DNA of 64,000 bases from the NCBI GenBank assembly GCA_963576475.1, contig OY754970.1, positions 38,033,447 to 38,097,446 on the forward strand, given 5' to 3'. This document shows, in pieces, positions 45,055 to 57,065 of this stretch. The notes under the pieces are model-generated. The model did no database searches and was not told the origin of the DNA. It saw only the letters and a list, made by a program, of their open reading frames with translations. Origin of the DNA: Molanna angustata. Its lineage: Eukaryota; Arthropoda; Insecta; Trichoptera; Molannidae. The first letter of the stretch is position 1, and each line of letters starts with the position of its first letter. Position numbers and translations under genes: made by a program.

Positions 45055-45277
45055 TATGTCCTATTCTGATTCCTTTCCGACTACGAAAACGTATATAACC
45101 AACGGGCAACTTGTGCAAAAGGATTTCGTCCGCGCCCGCGCCGTGGCGTACGATATACCGTAGGCCACGATCCACGCGGTGTGACGTAATGAGTCCCATA
45201 TAAATGAAGTAAACTTTTGGATATTTCCCGTAAACTAATAATCAGACGGATAAATTTAGACGAATCAGAATAGGTAA
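45055..45277. mobile_element. Short TIR element, family F, copy 2
   Basis: Ends TCCTATTCTGATTCC and GAATCAGAATAGG are inverted. The interior aligns to the 25743 copy in reverse but holds a GC-rich stretch (CCGCGCCCGCGCCGTGGCG). Confidence 0.6.
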
Positions 45278-45279
45278 TC

Positions 45280-46040
45280 CATTTCTTTATTTTTTTATCA
45301 CACTATTTAAATAATCTTCATTAATAATAGGTAACTGCTGCCCAACTAGGTATACCTGTTCTAGGGCTAGCAGTGTACATATTATAATATTTCACAGGAC
45401 ATATAGGTCGTACTCGTACCTATTTGCATTTTTAAAAAGTATTTAAACAATATGAACATAACTATTGTACACAGATTAAACAATGGAATTGGAGTCATCA
45501 TGATATGCATATACATATTGTATATGTAGGTATATTGTAATTTTTATTTGTTAATTGCACAAATAATCTGAAATAGTATTATCTCTCGGGAATACTGAAG
45601 TGACAGAGCATAGATATGATCCGCCAGCCATATATTTATTTATTCAGTCGAGTCTCAGATCAAATCAAGACAAAAACATAACTAATCATATAGTTTTTTT
45701 GTCTCAAATTGTGCCGAATATTGATCAATATTCTACTCGCATCTTGAATATTATTATAATTATATACTTTTTGTTCAGTTTTGGCGAACTGGACGAAAAA
45801 AAATCAAGGACATATACAACAGATTTTAACAAAAGTAATTTTTGGACTGGTATTATTTGTGGTTTTGAGTCATCGTATAAACAATCGCTTGAATCTGGTG
45901 ACTTTTTTGGTGGTAGGTAATAATATTTGACTAAAATTCTTCCTGCATTCTTCTTTGTTAAATTTATTTATTAGGGAATACAACATATTTTTTTGTTCAA
46001 ATCGAAGCTGACAAGTATCTACATATTGAACTCTTTCAGC
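45280..46040. other. Intron sequence, nothing recognised
   Basis: A 106-codon + frame at 45600-45920 lacks any recognised motif. Confidence 0.4.
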
Positions 46041-46044
46041 ATCT

Positions 46045-46225
46045 CCGACCGCCGTGGCACAGTTGGTCAGCTGTTTTTTTTCTGTGCGGTCGTCCTGGGT
46101 TCGATCCCCGGCAGAAGCGATATTTATTTTAATTAATTTCTCACGCTTATATTGCTTCTCTGAGATGGAAACAATGGTTAGTTGACATATGGCAATAAAT
46201 TCGCACCTTGCGCAGGGTACATCAA
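46045..46225 (+). mobile_element. SINE family A copy
   Basis: CCGACCGCCGTGGCACAGTT, box B GGGTTCGATCCCC, and a body with AATTTCTCACGCTTATATTG and CAATAAATTCGCACCTTGCG. Confidence 0.75.
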
Positions 46226-46229
46226 TGTG

Positions 46230-47600
46230 TATTATTATTCAGTCTCTTCGCGGGGTAACCGTTAATAAACAAACATCGGAGGAGTTATCATGAATGTTAT
46301 TTATTTATGGTGGTGATAGTAAAAAAATACGAACTATCGAACATGTGTTTATAATCACACTCTTTTAATCTGTATGACTATATTTTTTGGTACAAATCCT
46401 GCAGATGATAATATAATAAACGTTACTATTGTAACTTTATTTTGTCCGCATTGGGTTTTGATCTGTTCTGCCAGAGGGAGGTATTTTTTATTTTTTTCTT
46501 CATGTTTTTATTCTAAATTTGTTGTATTTGGAATGGATATTTCATTTAATTGAGTTTATTATTCTCAATTGGGGTTATATCAGGTCTATTGTGCAGGTTG
46601 GTTCTATCTGTAGTTTTTTATCTTATTTCCAAATAAAAAAGAATTTTACCTAAGCCATAATTACATAACAATATTTAATACAAATAAAATATATATCAAT
46701 ATTAGGTAGGTACTTGGATATATTGCCTCACTAGGCAAAAGCCTGTTCCGAGGCAAGTTATATCTCTATTACAATAAAGTTTATGTGTGTTGTTTTCAAT
46801 AACTGCCAATGGGGTGGTGTATTGGAGCCATGGTGGAGAATCGATTAAATTATATTTATTTTGCTAACGCGTTATTATTATTATCTTATTTTTCTTTTTA
46901 TAAATTATAAAATGCTTCGTAAAACATTTTACGTCTTCCTTATGTTGAAATTATGTGAATGTATATGTTAAAAAAACGGATAACCGTAATTAGTATCGTA
47001 CTAATTTTCAGTTTTTAAAACATAGGTATTTGTAACAATAAAAAACGAAGAACAATGAACATATTATTCTGTATGTATAACCTCGTCAAAATTACATGTA
47101 TAATATTATGAAGTATTAACTTGACTGTTTATATTACAACCTGTAATAAGTTGATAAATAAAACCAGCGGGGGACATAACCGTTAGACAAAATGGCGTCA
47201 CTTCCGTTGTATATTATATAGATAATTGTAACAAAGAATCCCTTTGTAGTAGATTTGATTAGCGTATCAACAGGATTTATTTTTTTACGAAATGGCAAAT
47301 GTGTGTTTTTCTTATGTTGTTAAAAATGATTAGCCAAATAGTGCTTTGTGCTCCTGAGTTATTCTAGATTTATTCAATGGATCTTCCATGGAGCTAAGCC
47401 TTCCGAAGGAAGTCACCCTTACAAAAGAGTGCTTTCTGCCAATTGTTATTATAAAGTTATTACTCTCCACACTATGGAATGGTGGAGAGTCATGATTTCA
47501 CAATTATTAAGCGTATTTTTACATCAATTTATGAACGGGTATCATGTAGAGAATGCACACTAAGAGTTTCGTCATGTTTGTATGTATGGCGTACGCCGTA
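46230..47600. other. Intron sequence, nothing recognised
   Basis: AT-rich. No open frame of interest. Confidence 0.45.
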
Positions 47601-47619
47601 TGCCGTACGGATTATCCTT

Positions 47620-48125
47620 TTTGTGTCCTCTCTGCAGCCCAAACTATAAGTCCGATCAACTTCATATTTACATCATATGTACCTAGAGCTGATTAGTTTT
47701 CCATAGACAACTTTTAATTTCTTCTCTATGATTTCATCATTTACATTGTTTTATTATGTCCTCTCTGCAGCCCTAACTATACTTAAGTCCGATTGACTTC
47801 ATATTGATATCATTATGTAAAGTCCATTAACTTGAACTGATTAGATTTCCATAGATATCCGTTAATTTCTTCTCTGTGATTTCACCTCTCCAAATTTTAA
47901 AAATGCTCTCACGGTCAGGCAAATCGAGGTACTTTTGATACAATAAAAATACCATATTCAAAAATGCATTCAAGGATTGTCAAAATATAAAGAAAAATAA
48001 TCTACTGTCTGCTATATCAATGTGAAAAAAGTTTCATATTTGTATGAAAAATGTATGTAACAGAAGTAAAGCTTCTATGGGAAAATTGAGTGATCAACTT
48101 CATATTGATATTGTATGTGTCTCTA
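47620..48125 (+). repeat. Diverged direct repeats of about 130 bp
   Basis: TGTCCTCTCTGCAGCCC with CTAACTAT/CAAACTAT, AAGTCCGAT and AACTTCATATT occurs at 47625 and 47757. A fainter third copy of GATCAACTTCATATTGATAT is at 48092. Class unknown. Confidence 0.55.
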
Positions 48126-48159
48126 TAGACAAGTGTATTTTTTACTCTCCACTTCTATC

Positions 48160-48290
48160 TTACTCACGGGGTATGCAGTGAGAACCGAACACCGCATTCT
48201 TCTATCTTGACACATATCCATCGCCTCATCAACATTGATACAATGTTTCATACATGCTCATCTTGCTAGTTATAATTTTTTTTTACATAA
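48160..48290 (-). pseudogene. RTE-like LINE end fragment (minus)
   Basis: ACGGGGTATGCAGTGAGAAC and CATATCCATCGCCTCATC are the same tail and C-terminus as at 44098. Confidence 0.6.
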
Positions 48291-48415
48291 ATTTCTCAAC
48301 AGGTATCACGTAGAAAGTGCATACCTACTATGAGTTTCGTGACAATGTTTTTGTGTGTATGGTGTGTTGTGAAAACTTACATTGTCCTCTGGGAACCTTA
48401 TATTTCTTTAAGAAT

Positions 48416-48790
48416 CTAATAGAAATACGGGGTAAGCAGATAGAACCGAGCGCCATACTCCTCTATTTTTGCACACATTCCTAGCTTTACATCCATGCAT
48501 CGTCTCATACATGCTCGTCGATTATTCAAGCTTCTTATATTTCCTTCTTTCAAAATATCATTCACATGGTCATGCCATCCCTTTCTGGGGCGGCCCCTAC
48601 TATTCACTCCATCTCACCCATGTATATTTTTTGGTCAGTCGTTCATCATTCATTCTTTCAATATTTCCAAACCACCTCAAGGAATTCACTTTCATTTTAC
48701 TTTTATCAGGTCTTCCATTCCGTTCAAACATGCTCCCCAAGTATAAATATTCCTCTACTTGTTCTAGCAATTCGTTCTTTACTTTTATTC
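48416..48790 (-). pseudogene. RTE-like LINE end fragment (minus)
   Basis: The minus strand reads NSRGRPRKGWHDHVNDILKE, then NNRRACMRRCMDVK, and an ending at a TACCCCGTATT-like tail. Upstream nucleotides correspond to KVNSLRWFGNIERMND-like sequence, interrupted. Confidence 0.7.
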
Positions 48791-49589
48791 TACACGGACA
48801 CTAATAGAATAGAAATGTATTTCATAAGATTGCATTTAGAGATTGTCAACCTTTCAAGAAGAATAAATGTATACTTGCTATGTAGTGGAGAATTTAGTGT
48901 TGGCTACAACTCACTCGTTTTTTGTTATAATGTTGGTATCATTATAACAAAATAAAGGACAGTACAATAAATTAATACTATTGACTGATTGCAGGAACTA
49001 TAAAACTTAACTGTTATTTTAGATCTAGTATTCTAAAATCTTAGTAGTATTCTTATTTAAGTATTTTAGTGTTACTTTTTCTAAAATAAAAATAAATCAA
49101 AATCCACAGTCAAAAGTGCTAATTTTATGTATAATTTAATGAACTTTGTTATATTATTTTATTCTTTTTTTATTAAGATTATATAACTACCTACTACTGT
49201 TTTTACAAAGTTAATATATTTTTTCGTAGTTATTGTCTTAAAATGTTAATTCATTTTTTCACTATTGTGGTACGGTACATAGTACACATTGTCAACATGA
49301 ATTTTGATTATATGATAAATATAAATTTTTATTTTGTAAAAAATATTTTAATTGATTGAAACAAGTTCATCAATTCATGCATTTTTGTTTTGTTCCCTTA
49401 TAAGTATAAGCAGCTCTTTAAAATTTAGGTTAATATAAGAGCATGTCGTGATGATTACCACATCCATCGTTATACATCCTATTTTTTTGACATGTTTTTT
49501 GTACAATTTTCGTATATCACGAACGAATTTAGAAGTTATGTAATATTTAGGTATCTGGCCTTGTCCATTTTTCATTTATGGCTTATTCA

Positions 49590-50300
49590 TAGAGACCTAA
49601 ATTTTTCGCGTTATTTTTTTGGTTAATGTGTGAAATTTTTATAGAAAAGCGAATAGTAGTGTTATTTTTATGAAGTCGCCGTTATTTTTTTTAAATGAAA
49701 AGTGGTATTATTTTTGTAGAAAAGCGCGAAGTGGTGTTATTTTTATGAAGTCGCCGTTATATTTTTTTTATGAAAATCGATGTTATTTTTCAGTAAAAGG
49801 GTGAAATGTTTTAGAAATCGGATGTTATTTTCTACAAAAAAACAAGTCAAGAGAAATAAACTCATGATTTAGATCTTTTTTCACTATAAATGATAATGTG
49901 ATAAATATTTAAATAAAAAAGTATCTGAACTGATCTGAACGGCATTTTCAAAAAAAAAAAACATCAATCTATTTTATTAACTTTTAGTTAGATTTAAAAC
50001 TAACATTCGCCATCGTAGTCAAGTTGATTTTTTTATGTTCTGTTTTACTGTTTGCCACAACAATATTATAGGAGGAGGAAACCTTTTATGAATCGATATA
50101 GCTTTGATTATTTTGTCAACAAATTCATGTTGTATTATTTAAATTTAACTATATTTAATGCATTGACTATGTAGATTTCACCTAAAAGAGCCAAATTTCG
50201 GTGTTGTTTTTCTAAAACGTGTTATTCAGTTTTTTTTTGTAAAAATTCGTGTTATTCAGTGTTTTTTTGTAAAAATTCGTGTTATTTAGTTTTTAATTGA
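49590..50300 (+). repeat. Repeat H, copy 2, with internal GTTATTTTT motifs
   Basis: GTGTTATTTTTATGAAGTCG with CCGTTAT occurs twice (49659, 49733) and GTTATTCAG/GTTATTTAG variants three times (50220-50290). AAAAGAGCCAAATTTCGGTG is shared with 43005-43030 in reverse. Confidence 0.55.
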
Positions 50301-50324
50301 TTAATATCATAATTCTCCAGAATG

Positions 50325-50380
50325 TGGCAACTAATTAATTATTGGGTGCGTGTTAAATTCATATTTGAGATAGTACCTAC
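50325..50380 (+). mobile_element. SINE family B fragment, left half (split by hAT)
   Basis: AGAATGTGGCAACT, ATTGGGTGCGTGTTAAATTC and GATAGTACCTAC. It resumes at 51058. Confidence 0.65.
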
Positions 50381-51057
50381 TAGGGACGGAGGTGAGTCGG
50401 AACCGGAGTCGGAGGTTTTAAATCTTATATATCGGAGTCGGAGCCGGAGTCGGAGGTGAAGTAGAAGACACAGATGTGTTAAGTTAATTTAAGGGCAGGT
50501 CTAATGAAATAATAGAAACATAATTCAGTCATCAGCCTTTTTAATCAGGTCAAGTATACACATACCTACGTAGATAACATTCAACAATAGAAAAATATAC
50601 CTACATAATTTAAAATTTTAAATCAATTTAAGTGACTCTAGAAGTAGCAAATTGTACTTAATAAACAAAAGTTTGGCAGCTTTATCTCCATCCAGTCTAT
50701 TTCTCAGTGGCTTATATATTAGACCAGCACCACTAAAAAAGTTGCTCACTTGCCACTGAACCTGGTGGACACGATAAACATTGGCGAACAATCGAGTATA
50801 ATGTGTGATATTTTGATTTTATATAACCATAGTAAGGGATCGTCACAGATAGGAATCCGTTTTTCTTTGTTGTACTCATTAAGTAAGCTCTTCCATACAT
50901 CAAATTTATCAACAGAATGGCTGTTGCTCGCTGCGTTTCGATCTTCGTTATAACCTCCGATTCAAAATTATCGGAACCGAAGTCGGAGTCGGAGGTGTAA
51001 AATCAATCGGAAGTTCTGACCTTTCGGAGTCGGAGTCGAAGCTCCTTAACATCCCTA
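50381..51057 (-). mobile_element. hAT transposon remnant with 8-bp target duplication
   Basis: The ends TAGGGACG and CATCCCTA are inverted, and GTACCTAC is directly repeated at 50373-50380 and 51058-51065. An 8-bp duplication is diagnostic for hAT elements. Subterminal GGAGTCGGAG motifs are present at both ends. The body is 677 bp, so most of the transposase is deleted. Confidence 0.85.
50618..50965 (-). pseudogene. hAT transposase C-terminal dimerisation domain remnant
   Basis: On the minus strand, one frame has VWKSLLNEYNKEKRIP and DDPLLWLYK. After a +1 or -1 shift, another reads LSCPPGSVASEQLFSGAG, then LIYKPLRNRLDGDKAAKLL and FIKYNLLLL. These are the DPLxWW...PxSxxSERxFSxAGxI...RxxLxxxxxxxLxFIxxN blocks of the hAT C-terminal dimerisation region. 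The N-terminal BED finger and RNase H-like catalytic part are absent. It is in two frames, so dead. Confidence 0.85.
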
Positions 51058-51100
51058 GTACCTACCTGTTAGTTGCCCGAGATGTAATAAAGAAAATGTA
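51058..51100 (+). mobile_element. SINE family B fragment, right half
   Basis: GTACCTACCTGTTAGTTGCC and CGAGATGTAATAAAG continue the copy interrupted at 50380. Confidence 0.6.
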
Positions 51101-51162
51101 AAATTCGCGGTATCTGCAAAAAAAGTGTAAAATCGCGAAAAAAATCGGGTTTATAATTCAGG

Positions 51163-51348
51163 GGGGCAAGTCTGGTTCGACCGGCGAAATCAAAACCCCA
51201 GTGATTACCCATATCACGGATATAATTATTGTGTGGAGTTCTATGACATCTAAAGATATTGTAGAACTCCATATAATAATTATATCCATGATATGGGTAA
51301 TCACGAGGGTTTTGATTTCGCCGATTGAACCAGACTTGCCCCCCAGGT
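51163..51348. mobile_element. Foldback MITE, family G, copy 2 (complete)
   Basis: Ends GGGGGGCAAGTCTGGTTC and GAACCAGACTTGCCCCCC. The arms are nearly complementary throughout, meeting near ATCTAAAGATATTGTAG. It sits in sequence related to repeat H. Confidence 0.85.
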
Positions 51349-51800
51349 CTCTTATTAATAATATAGTAAGTATATGCGAGATGTATATTTACTTATTTTT
51401 TTATTTTTGTACAAACATTTTCATTTTTGTTTTTTGAGTATTTATTCTGTGGATATCCGGATTGTGACTTGGGTGAATATACTTAATTTAAATTATTATT
51501 TTCCATTTAACTCGTCTACTATGGTGTCATTTGTTATTTTTTTAGTGTGTGATGGTTCTATAAATTTTGGAGGGTGCGTTGATATAGGGACATAACATTT
51601 TAATGTTACTAGCTATATAAACGCAAAATAATTATTTTCTTGACGATATTGTATATTTTTAATATCATTATTATACTCTTGCTTTACTTATTGCCCATTG
51701 GTGTGGAAGATATTGCCTTGTGGCAACATACCCACCCTTTTGCACTTGCTGTATGTGAATTCTATACTTATATAATTAAATAAATTATTGTACTTAAATG

Positions 51801-51975
51801 TCGACCACCGTGTGGTAAGCTCTTGTTTTGTGTAGACGGCCTGGGTTCAATCCCCAGCAGAGATTAAATTTATTTTAATTAATTTCTCACGTAAATCTTT
51901 TCCTGTAAACTGATGAGTTGGTCGAAAGAAATTGTTATTTGGCAATAAACTCCTCACTTGTACTGGGTGGTAGAA
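51801..51975 (+). mobile_element. SINE family A copy
   Basis: TCGACCACCGTGTGGTAAGC, box B GGGTTCAATCCCC and AATTTCTCACGTAAATC. The tail is weaker. Confidence 0.65.
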
Positions 51976-51979
51976 TGTT

Positions 51980-53235
51980 TATATAATTATTATAAATTAT
52001 TGGGCAGTTTTTTCTTTATTATATTAGAGTCGTTCTTATAATATGAATTATTTCATAAGATAATGTCAGTGAGTATTTATAATAAATTATATCTATCGGT
52101 TACCGCAATATAACAATTCATAACCGGATACTTGCAATTGTCGCCAACTATATATTATGATATCTCTGGATTCACAGGAAAGTAATTATGATAATATTAT
52201 ATACCTAAAGCAATGGTCTCAGTCATATAATCTAACTATTACTTTTTGTTAAAAATGTACAAAATTAAATAGTAACAGAATATTCCGCAAGCTTTTCTCT
52301 ACACTAGCTTAGTCGCTTTCAGAGATGTGTGGTAGGTGTCTTATGTTATGTTGATGTATATTATGTAGTATAATAATAAATGAAATAGTAAATAAATAAA
52401 AAATCGCAAAAGAAAGAAATGAGTGAGTTATGCTCTACAATAAAATCGAAACTTTTTTCTTTCTTGAATTGTTGACAATTCTTGAATTCATATTTGTCAA
52501 GAAGTTACACTTATATATTATGTATATACATATTTCAAACAAAAAATAATAAAAACGATATACGCGATTACGTTATCATTTCTTTCACCAATTATGTCTC
52601 CTTATTGAGTTCCCTATAAATCCAAATTTTTGTATGATCTATATACGTATTTTAATCATGAGAATCTGGTCGTTTGAAAATAATCAAATAACACCACCGC
52701 CATCTATGAAGTGAAGTGACGAATAATCTTTTTTCTTGTAACGCCATCTATTGAGAAATTGGTTTGAAAACAATTATGCATGAGGTGATATGTTTTCGCA
52801 TATTATGAAATTATAAGTTGATTTTTGGCTTGTTTAATTGCTTGTACTAATGTGTTTATAAATCGAATATAAAATATGAAAAAAAAACAATGTTTGCGTA
52901 TATGCAAGGATAAAAATATTCTATAAATAATGTTAAAATTCGCAATATTATAAGATAAGGCAGTATATAGGTACGTAGAAATTTAATTTAAATATACCAA
53001 TATGTGAATGTTATCTTATCGAATTGTATATTTAGTTTAATAATATTCACAATACATAACTTTTATTGATTTTATCAATCTGTTCTTTGTTTAGATAAAA
53101 TATATTATAAATAGTTAGCTATTCCATTATGTGTTTCAAAATATTAATATTAAATACATTAAATACCAACATATTTTGTGAAATTAATAAATCTACAATT
53201 TTGTTACTTAAAAATACAAATTTTACAAATCCAAT
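51980..53235. other. Intron sequence, nothing recognised
   Basis: Very AT-rich. The motif CGCCATCTAT occurs at 52691 and 52743, in a segment that may be a decayed short transposon. Confidence 0.4.
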
Positions 53236-53239
53236 ATAT

Positions 53240-53930
53240 TTATATATATAATTCTTCTGTACGTGTGTATGTCACTGAACTCTGTTTTGTGTGAGCCCCA
53301 CTGTGTTTGTGTGAACCCCAGAATGGATTTTATTCACAAAAAGGCATTTTATAAAAATATCAATCGTTATAAATATTTTCGGAATATGCATTTTGAATAA
53401 TGGCGACATTGCTTTCGATATGTCATAAGTCATAATATGTTGGTTATGTCATTAAAACTTGATGTTTTTCTCAATGCTGTCTGCGGTATTTGTTTCATAT
53501 TTTTAATATTTAATGTAATTATTTAGTTAAATAATGTATATTTTTTATTATTGTTGTATGAAGCTATTTAGTATTTTTACAAGTATATTCTGTTCTAAGT
53601 GGTATTTTGACGATATCAAATAATTCATTTCAGTGTAATATTTCGTAATGTTTTCGTTTTAATATTTCTATTAATTTATGAATATTACATTAAATAATTT
53701 AGTTGTATGTATATTATTATTATTTTATTACGGTGTGACATTATTATTTTGTGATTTTTTATTTCATTATTATTTTGTGATATGATTTTTTCTATTATCA
53801 TTTTCTGGAGTCCACACCCGCACACCTGTCGCTGAGGGATATGCTGTGATAGCCTGTGGTATTTTTATGTTTTTTAAAACAGTTAATCAAGCCAACTTTC
53901 GTGCAGGACAGCGTCTGTCGGGTTCGCTAG
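53240..53930 (+). mobile_element. Non-autonomous Helitron
   Basis: The left side has TATATATAATTCTTCTGTAC and GTGTGTATGTCACTGAAC. The right side has AACTTTCGTGCAGGACAGCG and a GACAG-CGT-CTGTC hairpin 6-7 bases before the terminal CTAG|T. The 3' hairpin plus CTAG end is the Helitron hallmark. No Rep/helicase is inside. A family C fragment (53812-53868) is carried within. Confidence 0.75.
53812..53868 (+). mobile_element. Repeat family C fragment inside Helitron
   Basis: CACACCCGCACACCTGTCGC joined to TGAGGGATATGCTGTGATAG. The central GGTTACCCCACATTG is deleted. Confidence 0.6.
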
Positions 53931-54009
53931 TATATTTATAACATTTGAAACTGTCACTTCATGATAGAACTCCATTATCAAATAAAATACAAAAGTAAGA
54001 AATAATTTA

Positions 54010-54195
54010 GATGGGTTGGTGGCAGAGCGGTTAGCGCGCTGGGCTAGTAATCCAGTGATCGCGAGTTCGAATCCTGCCTCGACTGATTTCGTTCACCTAT
54101 AGCACAAGCATTTATTTGCTTATTTTAGGGAACGTAAGAAGATGTATATGTACTTGTTTAACAAGGACATATTCATTTTTTATTAAAAAAAAAAA
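54010..54195 (+). mobile_element. SINE with tRNA-like head
   Basis: GGTGGCAGAGCGGTTAGCGC fits box A very well and GAGTTCGAATCCTG fits box B. An anticodon-like stem-loop (CTGGG-CTAGTAA-TCCAG) lies between. The acceptor arms do not pair, so it is not a working tRNA. About 100 bp of body and a poly-A stretch follow (54184-54196). TAAGAAAT flanks it on both sides (53996 and 54197). Confidence 0.65.
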
Positions 54196-54199
54196 ATAA

Positions 54200-54490
54200 G
54201 AAATGAAGAGATTAGATGAAAATAAATGCCTTTAGGTGGTTTGTCCTCATAGAAAGAATGAGTGATGACCGCCTGACAAAAAAGGTATATATATATAAGG
54301 CTTGTAAAAGTAGAAGTCGGCCAAGGAAATGTTGGCACTATCGCATAAATGAAATTTTTAAAAATTGGGGAGTCGTGAGAAGTAAGAACAATAGAAGGGC
54401 GTGTATGAGATGATGCATGGACATGAATGAAGCGAGAAATGTGTGTCGAGAGAGCGTTAGGTTCTCTCTGAGAGTATGATAAGTTTTTTT
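54200..54490 (+). pseudogene. RTE-like LINE end fragment (plus)
   Basis: The + strand reads MKINAFRWFVLIERMSDDRL, TKKVYIYKACKSRSRPRK, then NNRRACMR and a frame break. It corresponds to the C-terminus seen at 44098, more decayed. Confidence 0.65.
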
Positions 54491-54494
54491 ATTT

Positions 54495-55270
54495 GTAGGT
54501 ATATGATCGAAAAATCAAATTAATTGAAATACTGCATGTTTGTCACGATTTTTTTTAATTTAAAAGATGGAATATGTTGTAAAAATCGAAAGGAATTTTA
54601 AACGTAATTTATATGAGATACAACATAACGAAGGATATTACAAGAAAAATGAATATGTATTATCTGAGGTAGTTTTAGCATGTTGAAATAATAAATAACT
54701 GATAGAGTGAAAAACAAAGTTCGCCCTAAAAAGGAATAGCGATAATTCAATGGTCATTACATTTACCTAACAATCCAAGTTTAATAAATTTTACCATGGT
54801 CCTTTTCTACCAACGTTGTATTTCATTAAAGATTAACGACTTTGAAAATAATGGCCTGAGATTGAAAATTAGACATGTGACGTGAGAATCAACAGAACTA
54901 ACCACTTATACAATTAACCGTTACGTTTTCAAGGAAAAACATCTTTGTAATCGAAATAGCAACATCTTGAATAATTCGTCCATTAAGAATTAAATGTTCT
55001 ACTATCATTCGTGATGATATAACTGGACGAGATCAGGATGAACTAAAGTGCTTTGCTTCCTTTTTAAAACTATTATTTCATCAAACATATATGTCCTCTT
55101 CATTTCGTTTTACTCTCATCACTTCCAGTGGGTGGAGATCCTTTCAAAACCCAAAAATTATGGAATGAGTGTCAAAAAGAAAATATTTTCTTTCCTGATA
55201 AGTATAACAGAACTAATTGACAAGCAAATTTTGATGACTTTTTATGACAATTAGGTTTATACAAGGTTTT
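54495..55270. other. Intron sequence, nothing recognised
   Basis: AT-rich without notable frames. Confidence 0.45.
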
Positions 55271-55274
55271 CTTT

Positions 55275-55352
55275 CTGGATCTGTGAGACGATAAATGTTA
55301 TGAGTCTGCAGAATTTAGCAGATTGTTATTGGGTGCATGTTAAATTAATACA
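55275..55352 (+). mobile_element. SINE family B fragment
   Basis: TTCTGGATCTGTGAGACGAT, then GTCTGCAGAATTTAGCAG and TTGTTATTGGGTGCATG. Confidence 0.6.
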
Positions 55353-55779
55353 AGTAGGTAAATACAATTAGAAGCAATATAGAACAGAATTAAAAAGAAG
55401 GCTAGCAAGTATGACAACTATAGGTACTAGTGGTACTACGTATATAAATATGTATAAACATAGATACATACATACATACAAGGGTGTAGTCATTAGGTAT
55501 GCCACGCCTCTGTGTGTATGTGTACCAAACCTACCTATGTATGTCTTCCTCGTGAAGATAATATGGTCTGTATACATATGTATAATACTACTTATATATG
55601 ATGTCATGCAGATATACTTGATAGCGACACTGTATATAAACTACTTATTTTTCGTTAATTACATATATAGCTATAGTCGTCTCTAGTGCGTGTTATAAAC
55701 TGTAGCTATGGAAGTGCAATCGTTTTCAACATTTTTTTTATCCTCATGTTTATAATACTCAGAGCCGGGTAATCAAAAA

Positions 55780-55980
55780 TACGACAGGCAACAATAACAT
55801 CTCACATAGTTCAGCAATGAGGTTCACAACCCAACCAGAATGTGGTGCCTTTTTAGGTGAGACGAGACTGGGAATACACGCATTATTTTTATAAGAAAAT
55901 GCACACCCATACACCTGTAGCTGGTTACCCTGCATAGTGGGATATGCCGTGATGGTATGAATGAATGCATGTATGAATAA
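55780..55980 (+). mobile_element. Repeat family C copy
   Basis: AACATCTCACATAGTTCAGC, AGGTGAGACGAGACTGGG, ACCTGTAGCTGGTTACCC and ATGCCGTGATGGTATGAATG, as in the 6040 copy. Confidence 0.7.
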
Positions 55981-56109
55981 CTTATAGTATTTAGATCACT
56001 AACTTATCCTTAAGCAAGACATTTTCTTTCAACCAGTATGATATAGATAAAATAAGATGCTACTTCTACCAAACAATTAAAATAAACCCAAGGTCAAGAA
56101 AAAAGACAA

Positions 56110-56875
56110 GAAAATGAAATAGAAACCATGTACTTACTTTTCAAAAAAATAGAATCCAGGTACCTACTTACTTATCCAAAAAAATAAGGAAACAAAGTAC
56201 CTACTTACTTATCAAAAAAAGGAGAAACCAAGTAGGTACTTACTTATAAAAAAGGGAGAAACCAAGTTGGTACTTATCAAAAAAAAAGGAGAAACCATGT
56301 AGGTGCTTACTTATCAAAAAAAAGGATAAACCAAGTAGGTACTTGCTTATCAAAAAAAGGAGAAACCAAGTAGGTACTTACTTATAAAAAAAGGGAGAAA
56401 CCAAGTTGGAACTTATCAAAAAAAAAGGAGAAACCATGTAGGTGCTTACTTATCAAAAAAAAGGATAAACCAAGTAGGTACTTGCTTATCAAAAAAAAGT
56501 AGAAACCAAGTAGGTACTTACTTATCAAAAAAAGGAAAAACCAAGTAGGTGCTTACTTATCAAAAAAAGGAGAAACCAAGTAGGTGCTTACTTATCAAAA
56601 AAGGAGAAACCAAGTAGGTACTTATCAAAAAAAAGGAGAAACCTTGTAGGTGCTTACTTATCAAAAAAAAGGAAAAACCAAGTAGGTGCTTACTTATCAA
56701 AAAAAAGGAAAAACCAAGTAGTTACTTACTTATCAAAAAAAGGAGAAACCAAGTAGGTGCTTACTTATCAAAAAAGGAGAAACCAAGTAGGTACTTACTT
56801 ATAAAAAAAGGGAGAAACCAAGTAGGTACTTGCTTATCAAAAAAAAAGGAGAAACCAAGTAGGTACTTACAATCG
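56110..56875. repeat. 35-bp minisatellite with 138-bp higher-order repeat
   Basis: About 20 copies of AACCAAGTAGGTACTTACTT with ATCAAAAAAAGGAGA, varying in A-run length and at TACTTAC/TGCTTAC. A four-unit block (from 56241 and again from 56379) repeats with a 138-bp period. Confidence 0.9.
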
Positions 56876-56949
56876 AATTTTCTGAAACTAGTTATGTTCC
56901 ACAAATACTTGAAAACAAGCAGATTTTTTGTTGCTTTTATACCATCATG

Positions 56950-57065
56950 CCATTTCTCTATTTGGGATAGGCAGAGAGAACCGAACGCCAGACTCCTCAA
57001 TTAACATACGTTTCTCGCTTCATTCGCGTCCATGAATCGTCTCATACACGCTCATCTGTTTAAAG
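56950..57065 (-). pseudogene. RTE-like LINE end fragment (minus)
   Basis: GGGATAGGCAGAGAGAACCG, AACGCCAGACTCC and CATGAATCGTCTCATACACG, as at 44098. Confidence 0.55.

Noticed and set aside
54013..54085. Functional tRNA gene
   Set aside because: Boxes A and B are good, but the acceptor stem does not pair and a SINE-like body with poly-A follows.
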